A stretch of 64,000 nt of DNA from [Phialemoniopsis] sp. UDSM-2020 (taxonomy: Eukaryota; Ascomycota; Sordariomycetes; Thyridiales; Thyridiaceae). The notes beneath the pieces were generated by a model, which worked only from the letters and a program-made list of their open reading frames with translations, was not told where the DNA came from and made no database searches. Below are positions 35,411 to 47,823 of this stretch, in pieces (the stretch's first letter is position 1; every line of letters starts with the position of its first letter). The DNA is taken from positions 1,488,001 to 1,552,000 of the forward strand of contig JAEILZ010000006.1 of assembly GCA_018873225.1 (NCBI GenBank), given 5' to 3'. A program made the position numbers and the translations under genes.

Positions 35411-36762
35411 GGAGCTGGGGCATTGCTATGACGGCAGGACACAAATGGGCGGGAGAGACGGAGGATCAGAGATGGTGGCGGTCAAAGGAGCATTCTTCCT
35501 AATGATGGGTACGGTCTCCCGGATCTGATGGACGAGCGGTTATTTTTACGACATTCGGGCTTTGTTTCCTTTGGAAATGACCTTGCTAACAACAAGGCAA
35601 CTGACGACAAATGACGGGTTATATTAGATGGGTTTTGCGCGTTGGGGAGAATTTGCGACTTAGCATCTATCTTCTTTTGCATGCATGCATGGGGATGGGA
35701 ACGGAACCGTCTGCGTTTCTTCTTGTTCTGGTGTCTCCATTTGATACCCCCTGATTTTCTTTTACTCCTTTCATCATTTGGCAAGGGAATCTTCTCTTTT
35801 TTGGATAGACTACAATAAGCTTTCACCCCCTTTCTTCTTCTTTTTGGCCCAACGGGTTAGGCTTAGCTGCTGGGTTTCTACTGTGTGGGACATGACAGCA
35901 TTTGCATGGCTGGCTGGGCTCGGCTGGCCGCCGGTCATCATTGACGTGTGCTCTGATGGCTGGCCTGGTAGGCACTTTTGATTGTTTTGGGACAGTTTGC
36001 AAGCATGATAGAGATACATATACACGGAATTTGAATGCGAGCAGCTAGGTTTAATACTGATGAGGCTTGATTGCCGGCGAGTGTACGAATCTGATAATTC
36101 ACTGTGATGTGATTCTACTCGAGACTAGATGACAGTATCCTGATGTCGAGATGTTCTAGGAGCCCCTGGCTCCATAACGACTCTTTGTCTCTGGCGTTGA
36201 GACTGACATAACTTAGAATAGGAAAGATGTAGCACACCCTTTCGAACACATGCTTGACCTCAAAGCTTGATGTAATGGCTAGCTCCTCATTTTGAGCCAA
36301 TTCTTTGTTCGGTGATCGTGTATATTCATACAGCAAAGAGGCAACCACTTCCAAGGAGAACACATCTTTGTGCTATGAATCTATTTCCAGACCAAGAAGG
36401 ATATCGTGTCTTTGTGTGCCTTTGAAACACCATTATGAAAATACATCAGCCATCTATCCCAGCACACTCTCATCGAGTCCTGGTACGATGGTCGACTCAA
36501 CACCAAAGCACTGCTTTGTTCTGCCGCGAAGGGGGGGGATGTGCATGAAGCTCTATAAAATCGATCATGATGCCCTTCAGGGGCGTTGCCATGATCTCCT
36601 GGATTGTAGATCGATTGACTGTGTACGACAACAAGACGACGAGCATATATACGGATTTATTCCGAGAACATATTTCCCTTGCACAAGATACCCCTATCCC
36701 CATTACCCCTATTTCACTTACACCCGCAGGTCCCTTATATATATAAAACCACAGACGACATC
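35411..36762. other. Intergenic
   Basis: 3' flank of the regulator, then the upstream region of the DUF6590 gene. Only short ORFs without motifs. Nothing else is supported. Confidence 0.55.
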
Positions 36763-38358
36763 ATGAAGGAACGGAATACCTCCATGGGACCCCCTCCTCT
36801 TCCTAGCTCCAGGAAACGTGGAGTTGGCCCTACGAGAGACAACTCAAGGGTCCACAAATCCCCGGGCATCTGGGGCAGGAGGGAACAGAAGCCGGAGCAT
36901 AATCAAAACTCGAACTATGCGAATGACAGAGCGCGCGGAAACAGCAGGCGGTCCGTCTCGAGCGCCACTTCGGGTTCGACGCACCGGCGGCAGAGCAGCC
37001 TCCGGGAGTCGGTCTTGTTGAACGAGGCTCACACGCAACGGACACGCGATGATTCTCGCAATGAGCAAGCGCCGGGTAAGACCTTGCCGCCCCTTTCCAT
37101 CCCGGCAGTCTCAAGTCCTCCTCCGAAGCCCGTATATCCGGTATATATTGAACTTCCCGAGGACACGTCAGCCGAGGTGAAGATCAAGACGCCTTCCCTG
37201 CCCCCTTGGCGGCATTCATGGCAATCACCAGCAACCAGCTCGCAGCCGGGCACTCCGGCCTCATACAGCGGAACCCAGAGCCATGGCGGCCAGGCCGCCC
37301 CGAGGCCCAGCTCGCGCCAGAGCTATCAGGATACCCAGAGGTCGGCCAAGGAATACAATGTCATATCCGCAATCGAGACCGGCCGCGCCGTAGCTATGCA
37401 CCGCGCCAGCGACCGCCGGTATAGGAGGGACGATTACTTCCTGGGCCAGATCATGAGCATAGCGCACCACACGCAGTGCAACACCCCTGGCGACCGGACG
37501 CCCATCAGTCAGGATCCGGCATTCTTCTCGCCCGCCGCCTCCCCGTGCCCCTCGCCGACCGGGAGCTGCTGGAGCCGCGCCAGCTCCGTCGCCAACCTAC
37601 CCCAACTGTCCCCGCGCAGCTCCGCGCGCGCGCGCAACAACGTCTCGTGGATGGACGTAAACGACCCGCACCGCACGCCGACGGCCTTTGGAGGCGTGTA
37701 CTCCAAGTACCGCAAGGTCATCGTCGTCGGTATGTACGAGCAGCACGTCACCTGCCTGCCCATCTACACCCATGAAGGCAGGGGCGCGGTGCACATGTCC
37801 GCCCGGCGCAAGCGCGAGAGCGTGTCGATCCGCGACGTCAACGACAATTACCCCGCCCCGAGCGAGACGGAGCACGGGATTGTGTCGTGCCAGGCGGACC
37901 CGGGCGCCACTTGCGGGCCCTTAGTGGTTCACGGCGCGTGTACTGTGCACCTCACGGAGCCTATAGCGCATCGATACGAGCACGAGGCTACGTTTGAGGG
38001 CCGAATGATGGAACAGGATTTGTTTAAGTTGTTGGACTTGATGAATAGAGTCAGCATGCCGAACGTGTCTGATTTTGAAGAGCAGGTGAGGAAGGGTACC
38101 TCGCGGTTGAACCGGCGGAGGTCTAGCGGAAGATCGATCGACGATCGTTATGGGAGACGGCGGTCAAGCGATGAGAGACGGCGGTCAAGCTATGGCCGAC
38201 GAGAGTCGAGACATGGCCGGCAAGAGTCGAGCTATGATCGGCAAGAGTCAAGATATGACAACCGAGATTCAAGCTATGATCGGCGCAACTCAAGCTATGA
38301 CAGGCGAGAGCTGGACTATGGGAGGTACAGCGAAGAACCGGGCGAGTTACGGTACTGA
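36763..38358 (+). CDS. DUF6590-domain protein with C-terminal heptapeptide repeats
   Basis: A single exon of 531 residues from the ATG at 36763; another ATG at 36784 has a better context (CTCCATGG). Residues 1-240 are Ser/Pro/Arg-rich and probably disordered. The middle resembles DUF6590: DYFLGQIMSIAHHTQ near 250, then YSKYRKVIVVGMYEQHVTCLPIYTHEGRG, with the conserved hydrophobic strand before C-L-P-I. The C-terminal tail is a run of seven-residue repeats of type Y-D-R-R-E-S-S encoded by 21-bp DNA repeats, very rich in Arg, Ser and Tyr. DUF6590 proteins are common in filamentous ascomycetes and have no known function. The tail could bind nucleic acid or be phosphorylated; that is inference. 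Confidence 0.78.
   Translation: MKERNTSMGPPPLPSSRKRGVGPTRDNSRVHKSPGIWGRREQKPEHNQNSNYANDRARGNSRRSVSSATSGSTHRRQSSLRESVLLNEAHTQRTRDDSRNEQAPGKTLPPLSIPAVSSPPPKPVYPVYIELPEDTSAEVKIKTPSLPPWRHSWQSPATSSQPGTPASYSGTQSHGGQAAPRPSSRQSYQDTQRSAKEYNVISAIETGRAVAMHRASDRRYRRDDYFLGQIMSIAHHTQCNTPGDRTPISQDPAFFSPAASPCPSPTGSCWSRASSVANLPQLSPRSSARARNNVSWMDVNDPHRTPTAFGGVYSKYRKVIVVGMYEQHVTCLPIYTHEGRGAVHMSARRKRESVSIRDVNDNYPAPSETEHGIVSCQADPGATCGPLVVHGACTVHLTEPIAHRYEHEATFEGRMMEQDLFKLLDLMNRVSMPNVSDFEEQVRKGTSRLNRRRSSGRSIDDRYGRRRSSDERRRSSYGRRESRHGRQESSYDRQESRYDNRDSSYDRRNSSYDRRELDYGRYSEEPGELRY
38149..38316 (+). repeat. In-frame 21-bp tandem repeat, 8 units
   Basis: Eight 21-bp units run without gaps from 38149 to 38316 (for example 38191-38211, 38212-38232, 38233-38253), most beginning TATG and carrying (G/C)AGAGTC or a close variant. 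A degenerate ninth continues at 38317. Each unit codes seven residues in the reading frame of the DUF6590 protein, so copy-number change would not break the frame. Confidence 0.9.
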
Positions 38359-38946
38359 GAGTCGTTTGATGACCTTTATTCGTCGAGACAAAGAATGGCC
38401 GCTGGTCGACTTTGGTTCTGTTTAATTCCCCTTCCGATACACCTGACATGCTTTGTTCTGATAGCGTCGAGTTTTTCTGGGAATTTGCCGGCGATAGAAA
38501 CACTCGGGAATTGCAGGTACATTGCCTCGAGGCTGATAATGGCAGAAGATGCAAAAGACAATGACAACAGATGCGCGATTCTTTGACTCCTGTGTCGATC
38601 CTTTCTTGTCCAGTTTCGTAACAGATCTTGGACGTAAAATTAACACAAAGACCGCAAGCACATGTCTTGGGAAAAGAACTTTTCGAACTCTCCTGGAACA
38701 GTTCTCAAGGATCGGTACCTGAAATATTCTTGCCCCTGTGCGTTCGAAAACGAAGAAAAGAAAACCATAGGAGTGTATTTTGGAGGTGTAAAGAGTACTC
38801 ATAGTTCAGAAAGGGGGAGTTCATAGCGATGTAAAGTAAGTGAAGGTTTCTCCGCAACCAAGACAATAGAGAGGACAAAGGATAACGCCCATCTTCAAGG
38901 CTCGAAGACACACGCATTAAGCTACTGCAGTCCTGAAGGAGCTCCT
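38359..38946. other. Convergent 3' flanks
   Basis: Between the DUF6590 gene and the oxidoreductase gene. No ORF of note. Confidence 0.55.
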
Positions 38947-40307
38947 CTATACGTTCAGCTCAAACTTGCTTGTGGGTCGCAGAGGCAGATCGGACTTTTC
39001 GTAGACCATGTCTATCATCTTCATCTGCGCGATCGTATCTTCGTTGTCGACCCAACGACCGGAACCCTCACGGCCACGGATGCGGTTGACAAATTGCTCG
39101 AGCTGATGACGGTATGATAGCCAGTACGGCTCACTGGGCTGGTCAAGGATGCCGGCTTCGCGGAAAGTGTAAATCTTCTTAGACTCCTTCTTGGTCCATC
39201 GCTTGACAACCTTGCCGCTGCTCTTCTCGCGGATCGCGAATTCATCTTCAATGTCAATGCGATGCCACAAGCCCGACACCATGTAGTTGTGGAGCTTCAG
39301 CTTGCGAGCCTGCGTCTTCTCCTGCTCCGCTGGTAGCTTGTCATCGTCAACAACCACGGCGTTGTGAGTGACTTCGACTCGAGGAGTGGCGTAGCCATAA
39401 GCTTGCAGGTCCGCCTCGGCCTCTCCGATGAGACCGCCAGGGAATCTGAATTTAGCCTTGACGCCGGCATCACAGAGCTCATTGGGCGGAGCACACTTTC
39501 TGAGGGTGCACTCGAGACACTCTTCGGGCTCTGCGCCGAATACGCCGCGGAGGGCGGAGAACTGATAGGTGCCGAGATCCATGGTCGTGCCACCTGAGAT
39601 CTCGTACTTGAAGCGGATGTCGTTCTTGTCAAAGGCGAAGACGGGCATTTTAGTGATAGCATAGACATGAGACAGGTTGGACCTGTCAACCAGCGAGAGA
39701 AAGTACTGCCATGTGGGCTGGAAGCGATAGTGAAAAGCCTCGAGGACAATGGGGGCATTGGGCTTTTTGAGCAGAGGATGGTGGAAGAGAGATTCGGCTT
39801 CTGAAGCATTGGACGTGGCGGGCTTCTCCAGCAAGACATGCTTGCCTGCGGCTACGGCCTTGAGAGTCCATTCGTAGTGCAGCCCATTTGGCAAGGGGAT
39901 ATAGACTGCATCGATCGAAGGATCGTCAAGAAGTGCTTGGATTCCGTCAGTAATTTGACCGAGTCAGAAAGCTGACATAGAAATGCGTATTTTACCTTGA
40001 TAGCTGTCAAAGACCTGAGGGATGCCGTGTTTCTTGGCATAGGCCGTTGCCCTGTCTTTATCGCGTGCCGCTACAGCTTGGACGATCACTTCAGGGTGTG
40101 ATTTGGCTGGTGTGATAAAGGCCATTGGACTGGTTTGATCCTTTGTTAGTGGATGCAGTGACCACCTGGCAGGAGGAGGATTGGGACATATTACGCGATG
40201 CTTGCAGCTCCAAGGATGCCAAACTTTAAAGCATCCCCGGTCTTGGGAGCTTCCGGAGGATTGAATGCCTGGCGCAAACGCTGCACGAGGCCAAAAAAAG
40301 ACGACAT
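38947..40307 (-). CDS. Gfo/Idh/MocA-family oxidoreductase (dihydrodiol/D-xylose dehydrogenase-like)
   Basis: Three exons (40307-40195, 40129-39996, 39935-38947) sum to 411 residues. The N-terminal Rossmann fold starts LKFGILGAASIA (Gly-rich NAD(P) loop split by intron 1), continues VYIPLPNGLHYEW and contains the family EKP motif in HVLLEKPATSNASEA. The C-terminal alpha/beta domain includes YRFQPTWQYF and GTTMDLGTYQFSALRGVFG, with the DxGxY segment typical of dimeric dihydrodiol dehydrogenases and fungal NADP D-xylose dehydrogenases. The second intron (60 nt) was placed to give FDSYQ-ALLDDPSIDAV, since no acceptor fits the alternative. It is probably a cytosolic NADP-dependent sugar or diol dehydrogenase; the substrate is not determined. 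Confidence 0.9.
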
Positions 40308-43069
40308 GGTGAAGAGTGTTGCAATCGCCGACCTTGGTCTGGTTTCAAAACAGCCGCTTCTTGAGGTTAAAAGTTAAAAGAGTTGAGAGAATGGTTTGTG
40401 TACGAGGTTATGAAGCTACCAGGACACACTAAGTAAGTCACGACTTATTCACGGAGCATTCGGATAGCTCTTGAAATTATGCAGCCTCACCCCTTCTTAG
40501 TAGGTAAGCGCTGGCTTAAAGTCAAGTAAAGGCAGTCGCGAACGGGGTTTGCGCCCGGGGATAGCTGCATTCGCAAGTGCAGAGGGTTGATGCAATTGAC
40601 CGATCGTCGCTGAATTGCTAATTAGCCATTCACAGCTACTAGCCTCATATCGTAGGCTCGCTCACTGAGAGCTCGGACTTGTCGTGTGCTCATTGGCTCG
40701 CTCTTTAAACTATGCTCGAAAGAGACACCAGACATCTTGAAATGATGGCTGACGTACCAGAGAAGGCAATTACCCCGTACTTAGGACATGATCCTACTTG
40801 CCTGTCAAGAAAGTACTTATCAGCTTGCTACCCAAGCGGACAGCTTGGCAAATGGGTGTTGAAAAGGCTGACGGTCTTGATCAGACTCTACCCAAATCAT
40901 CAAGAGACTGCAGTGAAATGAGATAATCCTGGGCGACCAGTTAACAGTTGAGGCGCATCACAAGGAAAATCGTCAACGGACAACGTTGCTGACACCCACT
41001 CGCCAGCCTGCCAACAGGGCCAGCCAGAACAACGCGCACCAGGTTGAGACGTCGAGAAAGGACGGAGCCGGGCCGTAAAATGACGATTGGTGTACCCATC
41101 TAGTATTGATGGAGCATCCTTACATTCTGTATTACCTGCAAGTAGGTCGGGGAACGCAGTGTGGAGAGCCGGTCTGGGAAGTAATGTATCAATTGTGCAA
41201 CCCAGGAACATCAAACCCTCCAGATGCAAATCTATGGTGCTTGCGTCAGTGAAGCCACACCGATAGTTAATCGTCGCAACCCCAGTCGCCCAACGTTGTG
41301 CACTACCTGAATAACCCGCTGGAGACCGTGGCGGATGTAGTTTGTTGCTTGGCGACAACAAGGCCTGTGTAGTTAGACTCGCACCGGTCACGGTCACAAC
41401 AGCCCTCCAGGCCAGACTCGACTCCTCCTCAATCGCTCAAGGTGAGCAAAAGAAGCATAAAGCAGCTGGTGGTGCGTGCGGTGCGGCCAAAGACAGGTCA
41501 CCTCGAGAAACACGCAGCACGGAAGATCGGGTCTAGAACACCACCTTATTCGCCTAGTTGAGGACCACTACTGCAAGGCTGTCGACCCTGCGTCCTGACA
41601 GAAGGCCAATCAGGTCCGGATAGAATGATCCTGGCAGCGGGGCTTTGCCGCTGTCGAAATGAGCCCAAGTAGTGCCAGGTCCTCTGTACCCGCAGCCAGG
41701 GTTCGCAGCGAGTCAGTCTGTGTGGCAGATGACGACGTCGCCTAGGTCTCGTGTTCCTCTAGAGTACCTGTCGCAATCTCTCGGGTGGACATTGTACGAT
41801 TCCCCTCCTCAGCCTTCCACAGGTGGTCTGATTTCTGCAATTCTTGCAACAGTAGACACAGCGACCCTTGGCACAAGGAACCACCCAAAGAAAAAGACTC
41901 CCTCCACTCCAGGTCAGCCCATTCCTCTGTGTGTAGGTTTAGAAAGGTGTGTGCGTGTGTATGGGCGGAGAGAAGGGTAAATCAGAGTAGCAGACCATCA
42001 CCGCCAGAGAATACCTACCCAATTCCTCCAGCATCCATCATCCTACTGCATTGTGCATGTCCGGGAATTTTTTGGTTTCGTGCAACCTCTATTGCCATTG
42101 CCGCGAGGCTTGCTTGACTGTCGCAGACCACCACCAAAAAGTCAGCCCACTTTCTTCCACCCACACACTCACTCTCTCCAGTCTCTGCCTGTCTCTCTTC
42201 TCCAAAGGAGACCGCCGCTGGTTGTTGAGCTGGCTGTGTTGAGCAAACCGAAAGAAGGCATCCCACGCGAACAGACCGACTCTCCGACCAGATTCAAACC
42301 TGTTCCTCTGTGAAACCCCCCCAGTCCGACATTCGATCCCGCCTCTCGACCCTCTTTTCGCATCTCAACCTGCTGCTGTACAGCTCATTGAGAGACACTT
42401 CCTGCTCCCGGCACCACGCATTTCGGCACTTGACGCATTCGAGCGGCCCGTCGCCGAGGCGCTCGCAGTCTGTGTACGACCAACCATTCCACAGGCCTCT
42501 ATTCCCTGCGATCTTCGATCCGACCCTGCAGTCCTGCTCTACGACTCGCCCATCTACCTCCTCGATCCTAGAACTCCAACTGCGCTCATCCCGGGACATC
42601 ACCTGTTCGCGCCCTCCCCCTCAGTGGTGGCGACTGCGCCGACGTATCTGACCCCAATCCGCCCTCCCGAAGCGCCCCAACGAAGGCCTTCCTGCGCTTG
42701 TTGCCTCGGCGCTCGTCACCGGAAGGGTTCTTGCATGCGACTCGCTCGTTGCTTGCACTAGAGCCTGGAACTTAAGCGACGTGGGTATCCGGAGTGGCCA
42801 TACCGGTCCCGATTCCTTCTTGATTGGGTCAATCTTGGCGAGCGCGGCCGACCGCAAAGCCACGCCGAGTCTACAAGATCCTCGATCGCCTTCTGACCTC
42901 GACCTCTTTGCGCGCCGCCGCCGACAGACCATGCATGTCTGTCTCTGAACCACTGCTTGATCTCATCCCAACCGGCTTTGGCCTCGTTCCAACCCCCAGG
43001 AGCGTCCTCCAGAAAATTGGATCCATCACGCCACGACAGCCACCAGCAAGGCGGCATGCTCAGGTGACC
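40308..43069. promoter_or_regulatory. Divergent upstream region of the oxidoreductase (-) and bHLH factor (+)
   Basis: 2.76 kb. The part from about 41900 to 43069 is C/T-rich on the + strand, probably a long leader of the bHLH gene. An ATG at 42935 is in frame with the bHLH start, with no stop between, and would add 45 residues. The remaining short ORFs have no motifs. Confidence 0.45.
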
Positions 43070-44682
43070 ATGGATCCCAACCTACTCCGACAGATGCAAT
43101 ATTTCTCGGTACCCAACAACCAGGTACGAGCGCTCTCAGACGCCTCGAGTCTTATGTTGGACTCCTCGCTTGACTTATCTGCTGCTAACAATTTCTAGAC
43201 CTCGAACCGAAGCGACCAGACTCTCGATCCAACGGGATCATCCTCTGCCCAGGGATCATCTCTTTGGGACCCTCTTGCCCTCAATGTCGACGGCACACTA
43301 GCAGGATCGTCGACGGCAGCGACGAATTTCTCCCTGGCGAATTTCGGTCAGCCTTCAGCACCGACTACGCCATCCTTAAGCGCCTCGGCGCTCGGGCACC
43401 CTCTCTACGGCCAGGCGCCCAGGCCTATACTGCCCACGAGGACGCCGAGATCAAGAGACGGGCGCGAGAGGAAACGATCAAAATTGAGCACCGAGTCGAC
43501 GCCCTTTGACTCGGTTGACTATTGGCTGCAATTCGATACCAACCAGGACGCAGTGGCGGAGAGCTCAAGTGCTGAACCCTCCGTCTCCAACATGTCGTCG
43601 AACCCGCACAAGAGGAGCCGGACAGCGGTTTCACAGTGAGTTTCTCCGCATGTTCCGTATGATGGTTGTGTGGGTGCTAATATGTGCTCAGACAAGCGTC
43701 AAATCCACCAGCCGCAAGCTCTTCCAAGGCGGCGCTCAAGGCGGAGGAGCCGACAGACGATACCGCTTTAGAGAAGGCGCTTTCAGATGAAGATGATCTC
43801 TTCTCTATGAGTCTGGCCGATCAGATGTCTAAAATTGAATCTATGCCACCGGCAGATATACCGCAGCGAGAGGGATTATATTCAACACCCCTGAGCTGGG
43901 AGAAACCTCAGATGGGCCTCCGCTTCGATTCCCTCATGGGCCTACAGCAACCTTCTCTCAACGAAGCAGAACAGAGGCGACTAATAGCGATAGCGATGAA
44001 CTCGGGGAGCTCAATGGGAGGGCTAGGCTCCGATATCCCCTTTAGCTTTGGTGCGGCCTATCCCTCGAACTTCAGCTCAGGATTTGGAGGCTTTGGCATG
44101 GACCAATTCACAGATCTGGCACCGCACCCGAAACCCGAACCCTTTGACGATGCGGAACTGGGCCTGGAAAATCCGCCCGCGCGTGACAAGACGAGCTCGG
44201 CGCAGCCCGGTCCGTCGGACAAAGGCAAGGAGAAAGCAGTACCAGTACCAGGTGACAGGACAGCGCACAACGATATCGAGCGAAAATATCGCACGAATCT
44301 GAAGGACAAGATCTCCGAGCTGCGAGACGCCGTCCCGGCGCTGCGCACGATACCCGAGAACTCGGTCGACGATGGGGACAGCTCGAACAACCCGTCGAGA
44401 GCACCCAAAGTCAGCAAGGTACGTCAATTGCACACCGGGGAGACCGGAACGTCTCGATAGGTGCCAGGAAGCTAACATGAGACCTTTCAGGGAACTGTCC
44501 TGACCAAAGCAACCGAGTATATCCATTACCTGGAGAAGAAGAACAGGGCTATCATGCAGCAGCACCAGGAGCTCTCGAGGAGACTGCAGGCCTTTGAGCA
44601 GCTGCTCAACGCGACGGCCAGGCCGTCATACCAGATGCCGATGTACAGTCGCACGCTGTTCGATCCCAGAGCGTTCTGTTAA
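43070..44682 (+). CDS. SREBP-type bHLH transcription factor without membrane anchor
   Basis: Four exons (43070-43123, 43199-43635, 43692-44418, 44491-44682) give 469 residues. The N-terminal two thirds are Ser/Pro-rich with a basic patch (GRERKRSK). The bHLH begins about residue 345: basic region HNDIERKYRTNLKDKI, with the Tyr that distinguishes SREBP-type factors from other bHLH proteins (Arg there). A ~25-residue loop and helix 2 (GTVLTKATEYIHYLEKKN) run into a leucine-zipper-like coil (LSRRLQAFEQLL). No transmembrane segment follows, so this is a soluble nuclear factor like the SrbB group rather than a cleaved SREBP. In fungi such proteins act in sterol, hypoxia, lipid or carbohydrate control; which applies here is not shown. 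It converges on the Icp55 gene. Confidence 0.88.
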
Positions 44683-45258
44683 GAGGTCACTACGATCTGA
44701 GGGTGAACACCTACGACCAACTCTCACAATGGGAGAAGGACTGCATCAGTGTTGGTTTCTGAACTCTGAGGAATCGCCACATTGTTTCGAACGAATCTAG
44801 CATAGCAAACCAACGATAGGATCACACTGTATAAGGGCGTCCCTCTGCTTATATATCATCGATAGATGGCGCAATGGGGTCTCAGGAGACTTAGGGGTTT
44901 GACCAAAATGGACGTGGAAGCAGTATAGTGTTTCCCTTGAGAAAGGGGGAGGCATGCATTGGCTTTGGGGATGCGGAAGTCCCATGAATCTACGAAGCGT
45001 ACCAAGCAGCTATTTTTATTATATCAACATCGTCATCTCTGATGATGGCAAGACCATTTTACCTGAATATGGATTCTCTTGTACATCTCTGCACAAATGT
45101 GACATCGGAATAAACCATGCCATTGGATTGCTGGTGCAATCGTGACCTTTAGGAATTTTATACACATGTAACTATTTTACAACACGATGTGTTCAAGGCG
45201 TAATGTACAGAATGTCGCTATCATTGATACAACATACAGGCCCTGTCTGTCTCTCGTA
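44683..45258. other. Convergent 3' flanks
   Basis: Between the bHLH gene and Icp55. No gene signal. Confidence 0.55.
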
Positions 45259-46781
45259 TCACACATCGCGCAGCGCCTCGATATCGACAACCTCCTTGAC
45301 CGCCTCGGTGGTGAGTATATACGGGTCCTCCTCGCCGACGCACACGCTGTCCTCGATGCGCACGCCCATGCCGCGAAAGTGCTCCGGCCACCGCTCGTCG
45401 TCGGGCACGTACACGCCCGGCTCGACGGTGACGCAGTGGCCCCGGCGCAGCGGCACGTGTCGCGGGTACCCGGGGGTGTCGTGCACGTCGAGCCCGACGT
45501 AGTGGCCCACGTGGTGCGGGAACAAGACCGACATGGCGTCGCCCGAGACGTTGAAGCCGAGCTTGGCCAGCTCTGTGCGCAGGGCGTCCTCCGTGGCGGA
45601 GTGGATCTTGTCCAGCGACAGGCCCGCCACGGCGCGGCAGAGCGAGACGCCCGTGCGCTGGACGCGCAGGACGGCCTCGTACAGGTCGCGCTGGGCGGGG
45701 GAGAAGCGGCCCGAGGCGGGCCAGGTGCGCGTGATGTCGGCGATGTAGGTGCCGTACTCGCCGCCGGCGTCGACGAGGATGAGCTCCTCCGGTTGCAGCT
45801 CAGCGCTGTTTTGGACGTAGTGAATCATCCTGCCGCGGGGCCCGCCGGCGACGACGGGGACGTAGGCCTGGCCGTCGAGACCCGTGCGGACGTACTCGTA
45901 GTCGAGAAAGGCGGCGAGCTGGCGCTCCTGGGTCCAGGGGCGGCGCATAGCCTCTGTCAGGGCGCGGCCGGACAGCTGACCCGCGCGGCGCATGTTGGCA
46001 ATCTCGGCCTCGCTCTTGATGGCGCGCTGGGCGTGGACCAGGGGCGCGAGGGGCTGCGCGCGCAGGCGGCCGAGCAAGCCCGCGAACTTCGTATCGCGGC
46101 CGCCGCGGCTGAGCTCGATGTCGGTGAAGACCTTCTTGGCGCCCTTGAGCAGGCGCGGCAGCTCCTTGTCGACATCGTTGATGTCGCACGCCTCGTCGGC
46201 GTTGAAGACGTCCGTGGCGGCGCGCGTGCCGCTCCAGGGGCCGGACCACTGCTCGGCGCGCGGGTCCTTGGGCCGGACGAAGAGGGCAAAGACAAAGTCC
46301 TCGGGCTCGGTGCCGGTCTTGCGGATGACGGCGAGGGAGTCCTGCTCCGCGAAGCCGGTGAGGTATAGGAAGTTGGAGTCTTGCCTGTAGGGGTAGAACA
46401 CGGCGCCGGAGCGGTATTTCAGGTCGGCGGCGGCGAGAACGGCGACGGAGTCGGGGGAGAGCTGGGCGGCGAGGGCGACGCGGCGGTCGTGGTATTCTTG
46501 GGCTGTTATGCCGGGGGTTACTGTGCCGCAGGAGAATGTGAGCCATTGTAAGCTTCTGTGAGTTGATTTGGTGGCATACCTTCCCCAGCTTTCAGGATGT
46601 GGGGATGCGTCTCATGGACGGGTTGGCCAAAGGTCAGCTCTGAAGCTCCGACTGATGCATAGCCTCTCCTCCATGATTGCGGTATCCTTTGCCTAGCATA
46701 TATGTGATTATATGGTCTAGCGGTACCCCGCGATATATGTTGTCGTATTAATTGCCCGAGAAGGGCGGCCCGGAGCTTCAT
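45259..46781 (-). CDS. ICP55: Mitochondrial Xaa-Pro aminopeptidase Icp55-like (M24B)
   Basis: Two exons (46781-46580, 46520-45259) code 487 residues. An Arg-rich presequence lacking acidic residues (MKLRAALLGQLIRQHISRG) suits mitochondrial import. AMP_N follows: HPHILKAGEVTPGITAQEYHDRR, the last four residues before the intron and VTPG joining exactly. The pita-bread domain has the dinuclear metal ligands: two Asp in LILVDAGGEYGTYIADITRTW, His in FPHHVGHYVGLDVHD, Glu in TVEPGVYV and Glu in GVRIEDSV. In yeast Icp55 removes one residue from imported precursors after MPP cleavage and stabilises them under the N-degron rule. The catalytic set is complete. It is GC-rich and produces long antisense frames that are not genes. 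It is divergent from Dbf4. Confidence 0.93.
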
Positions 46782-47823
46782 GTCGTGAGCCGATTCAATC
46801 ACACGAGGCGCATGATCTGGCGGATGTCGTCGTTGCAAGCTTACCCCACGTTTTCCTTGCTGATGTATCTATGTCCTAGGACGTTGGGAACCGCAATCTC
46901 ATGACGAAACCCCGTGACGGAAAAGTAGTAGGGTTGGTGCACCCAGAAATGGTATTGTAGGTGGTACCTAGTGCGTTGTTGAAGACAAGGGACAAGGTCT
47001 AGCTCTAGCATGAGGTCTGTGGACAGAGATATTGAATTGGCATCACACGACTTTTTGGCCATGTCATTCTAGAAAAGTTCCACTGAATTGCCAGAAAGGG
47101 ACGGGTATGGCGTGCCGTTTGCGTGTCTAGCGCTGGGAGACCGTGGTTGCTGTGCGGGCGGTGGGTGCCTGCTTTTGGTGGCCCGTGCTGGAGCGAGCCT
47201 TTCCATAGTGGGATTATTATTGTTGACGGGCAGGCCAATGACCACAGGGACACGCCCTGCGCGGTTCTGACCCGAGCTAGCACCACCCAGCTTCTGGTCT
47301 TACACGTCTCGCACCTTGAATACACACAATAAGCTTCTTCCCTCGAACTACACACACATACAACTCGCTCACACCACCACCACCCACCTTATTACCTCTA
47401 ACATAAAACTCAAGGCTCAACGAGTTTTGCTTGCTCCGACAGCCTCAATTGAGTTGTACTTCTTCTTTTTAATACTTGAGGCATTTGAAGCGTCGTTTTG
47501 CATGTCTCTTCTTGCTTGAGCGGGTCCCTTGGTAATCTGTGGAAGGCACGCAAAAGCAGCAAGTCGTGTTTGGGTTGGAGCACGTCGCGTGTAGTCCAGA
47601 GCAACCCCTCCCTCGCACCAAGGTCCGCCCCATAACTACACCAATTTCGCCTCGACTCACATAACATTCCCAATCCATCCCAACCACCTTTTCCCATAAC
47701 AGGGAGGGCAAAAAAAGGAAACACGACCCCCCGAACCCCGACAAGCAGCTCGCCACGACTGCTTCGATCAATTCATCCCGACAACCCCTGCACGTAGCAT
47801 GTTGACGGCAGCCAGTCAATTAT
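46782..47823. promoter_or_regulatory. Divergent promoter region of Icp55 (-) and Dbf4 (+)
   Basis: About 1 kb. The last ~500 bases are CA/CT-rich on the + strand, probably the Dbf4 leader. No specific motif is assigned. Confidence 0.45.

Noticed and set aside
45187..46368. 393-codon plus-strand ORF
   Set aside because: Antisense shadow of the GC-rich Icp55 gene, whose metal ligands and splice sites are unambiguous.
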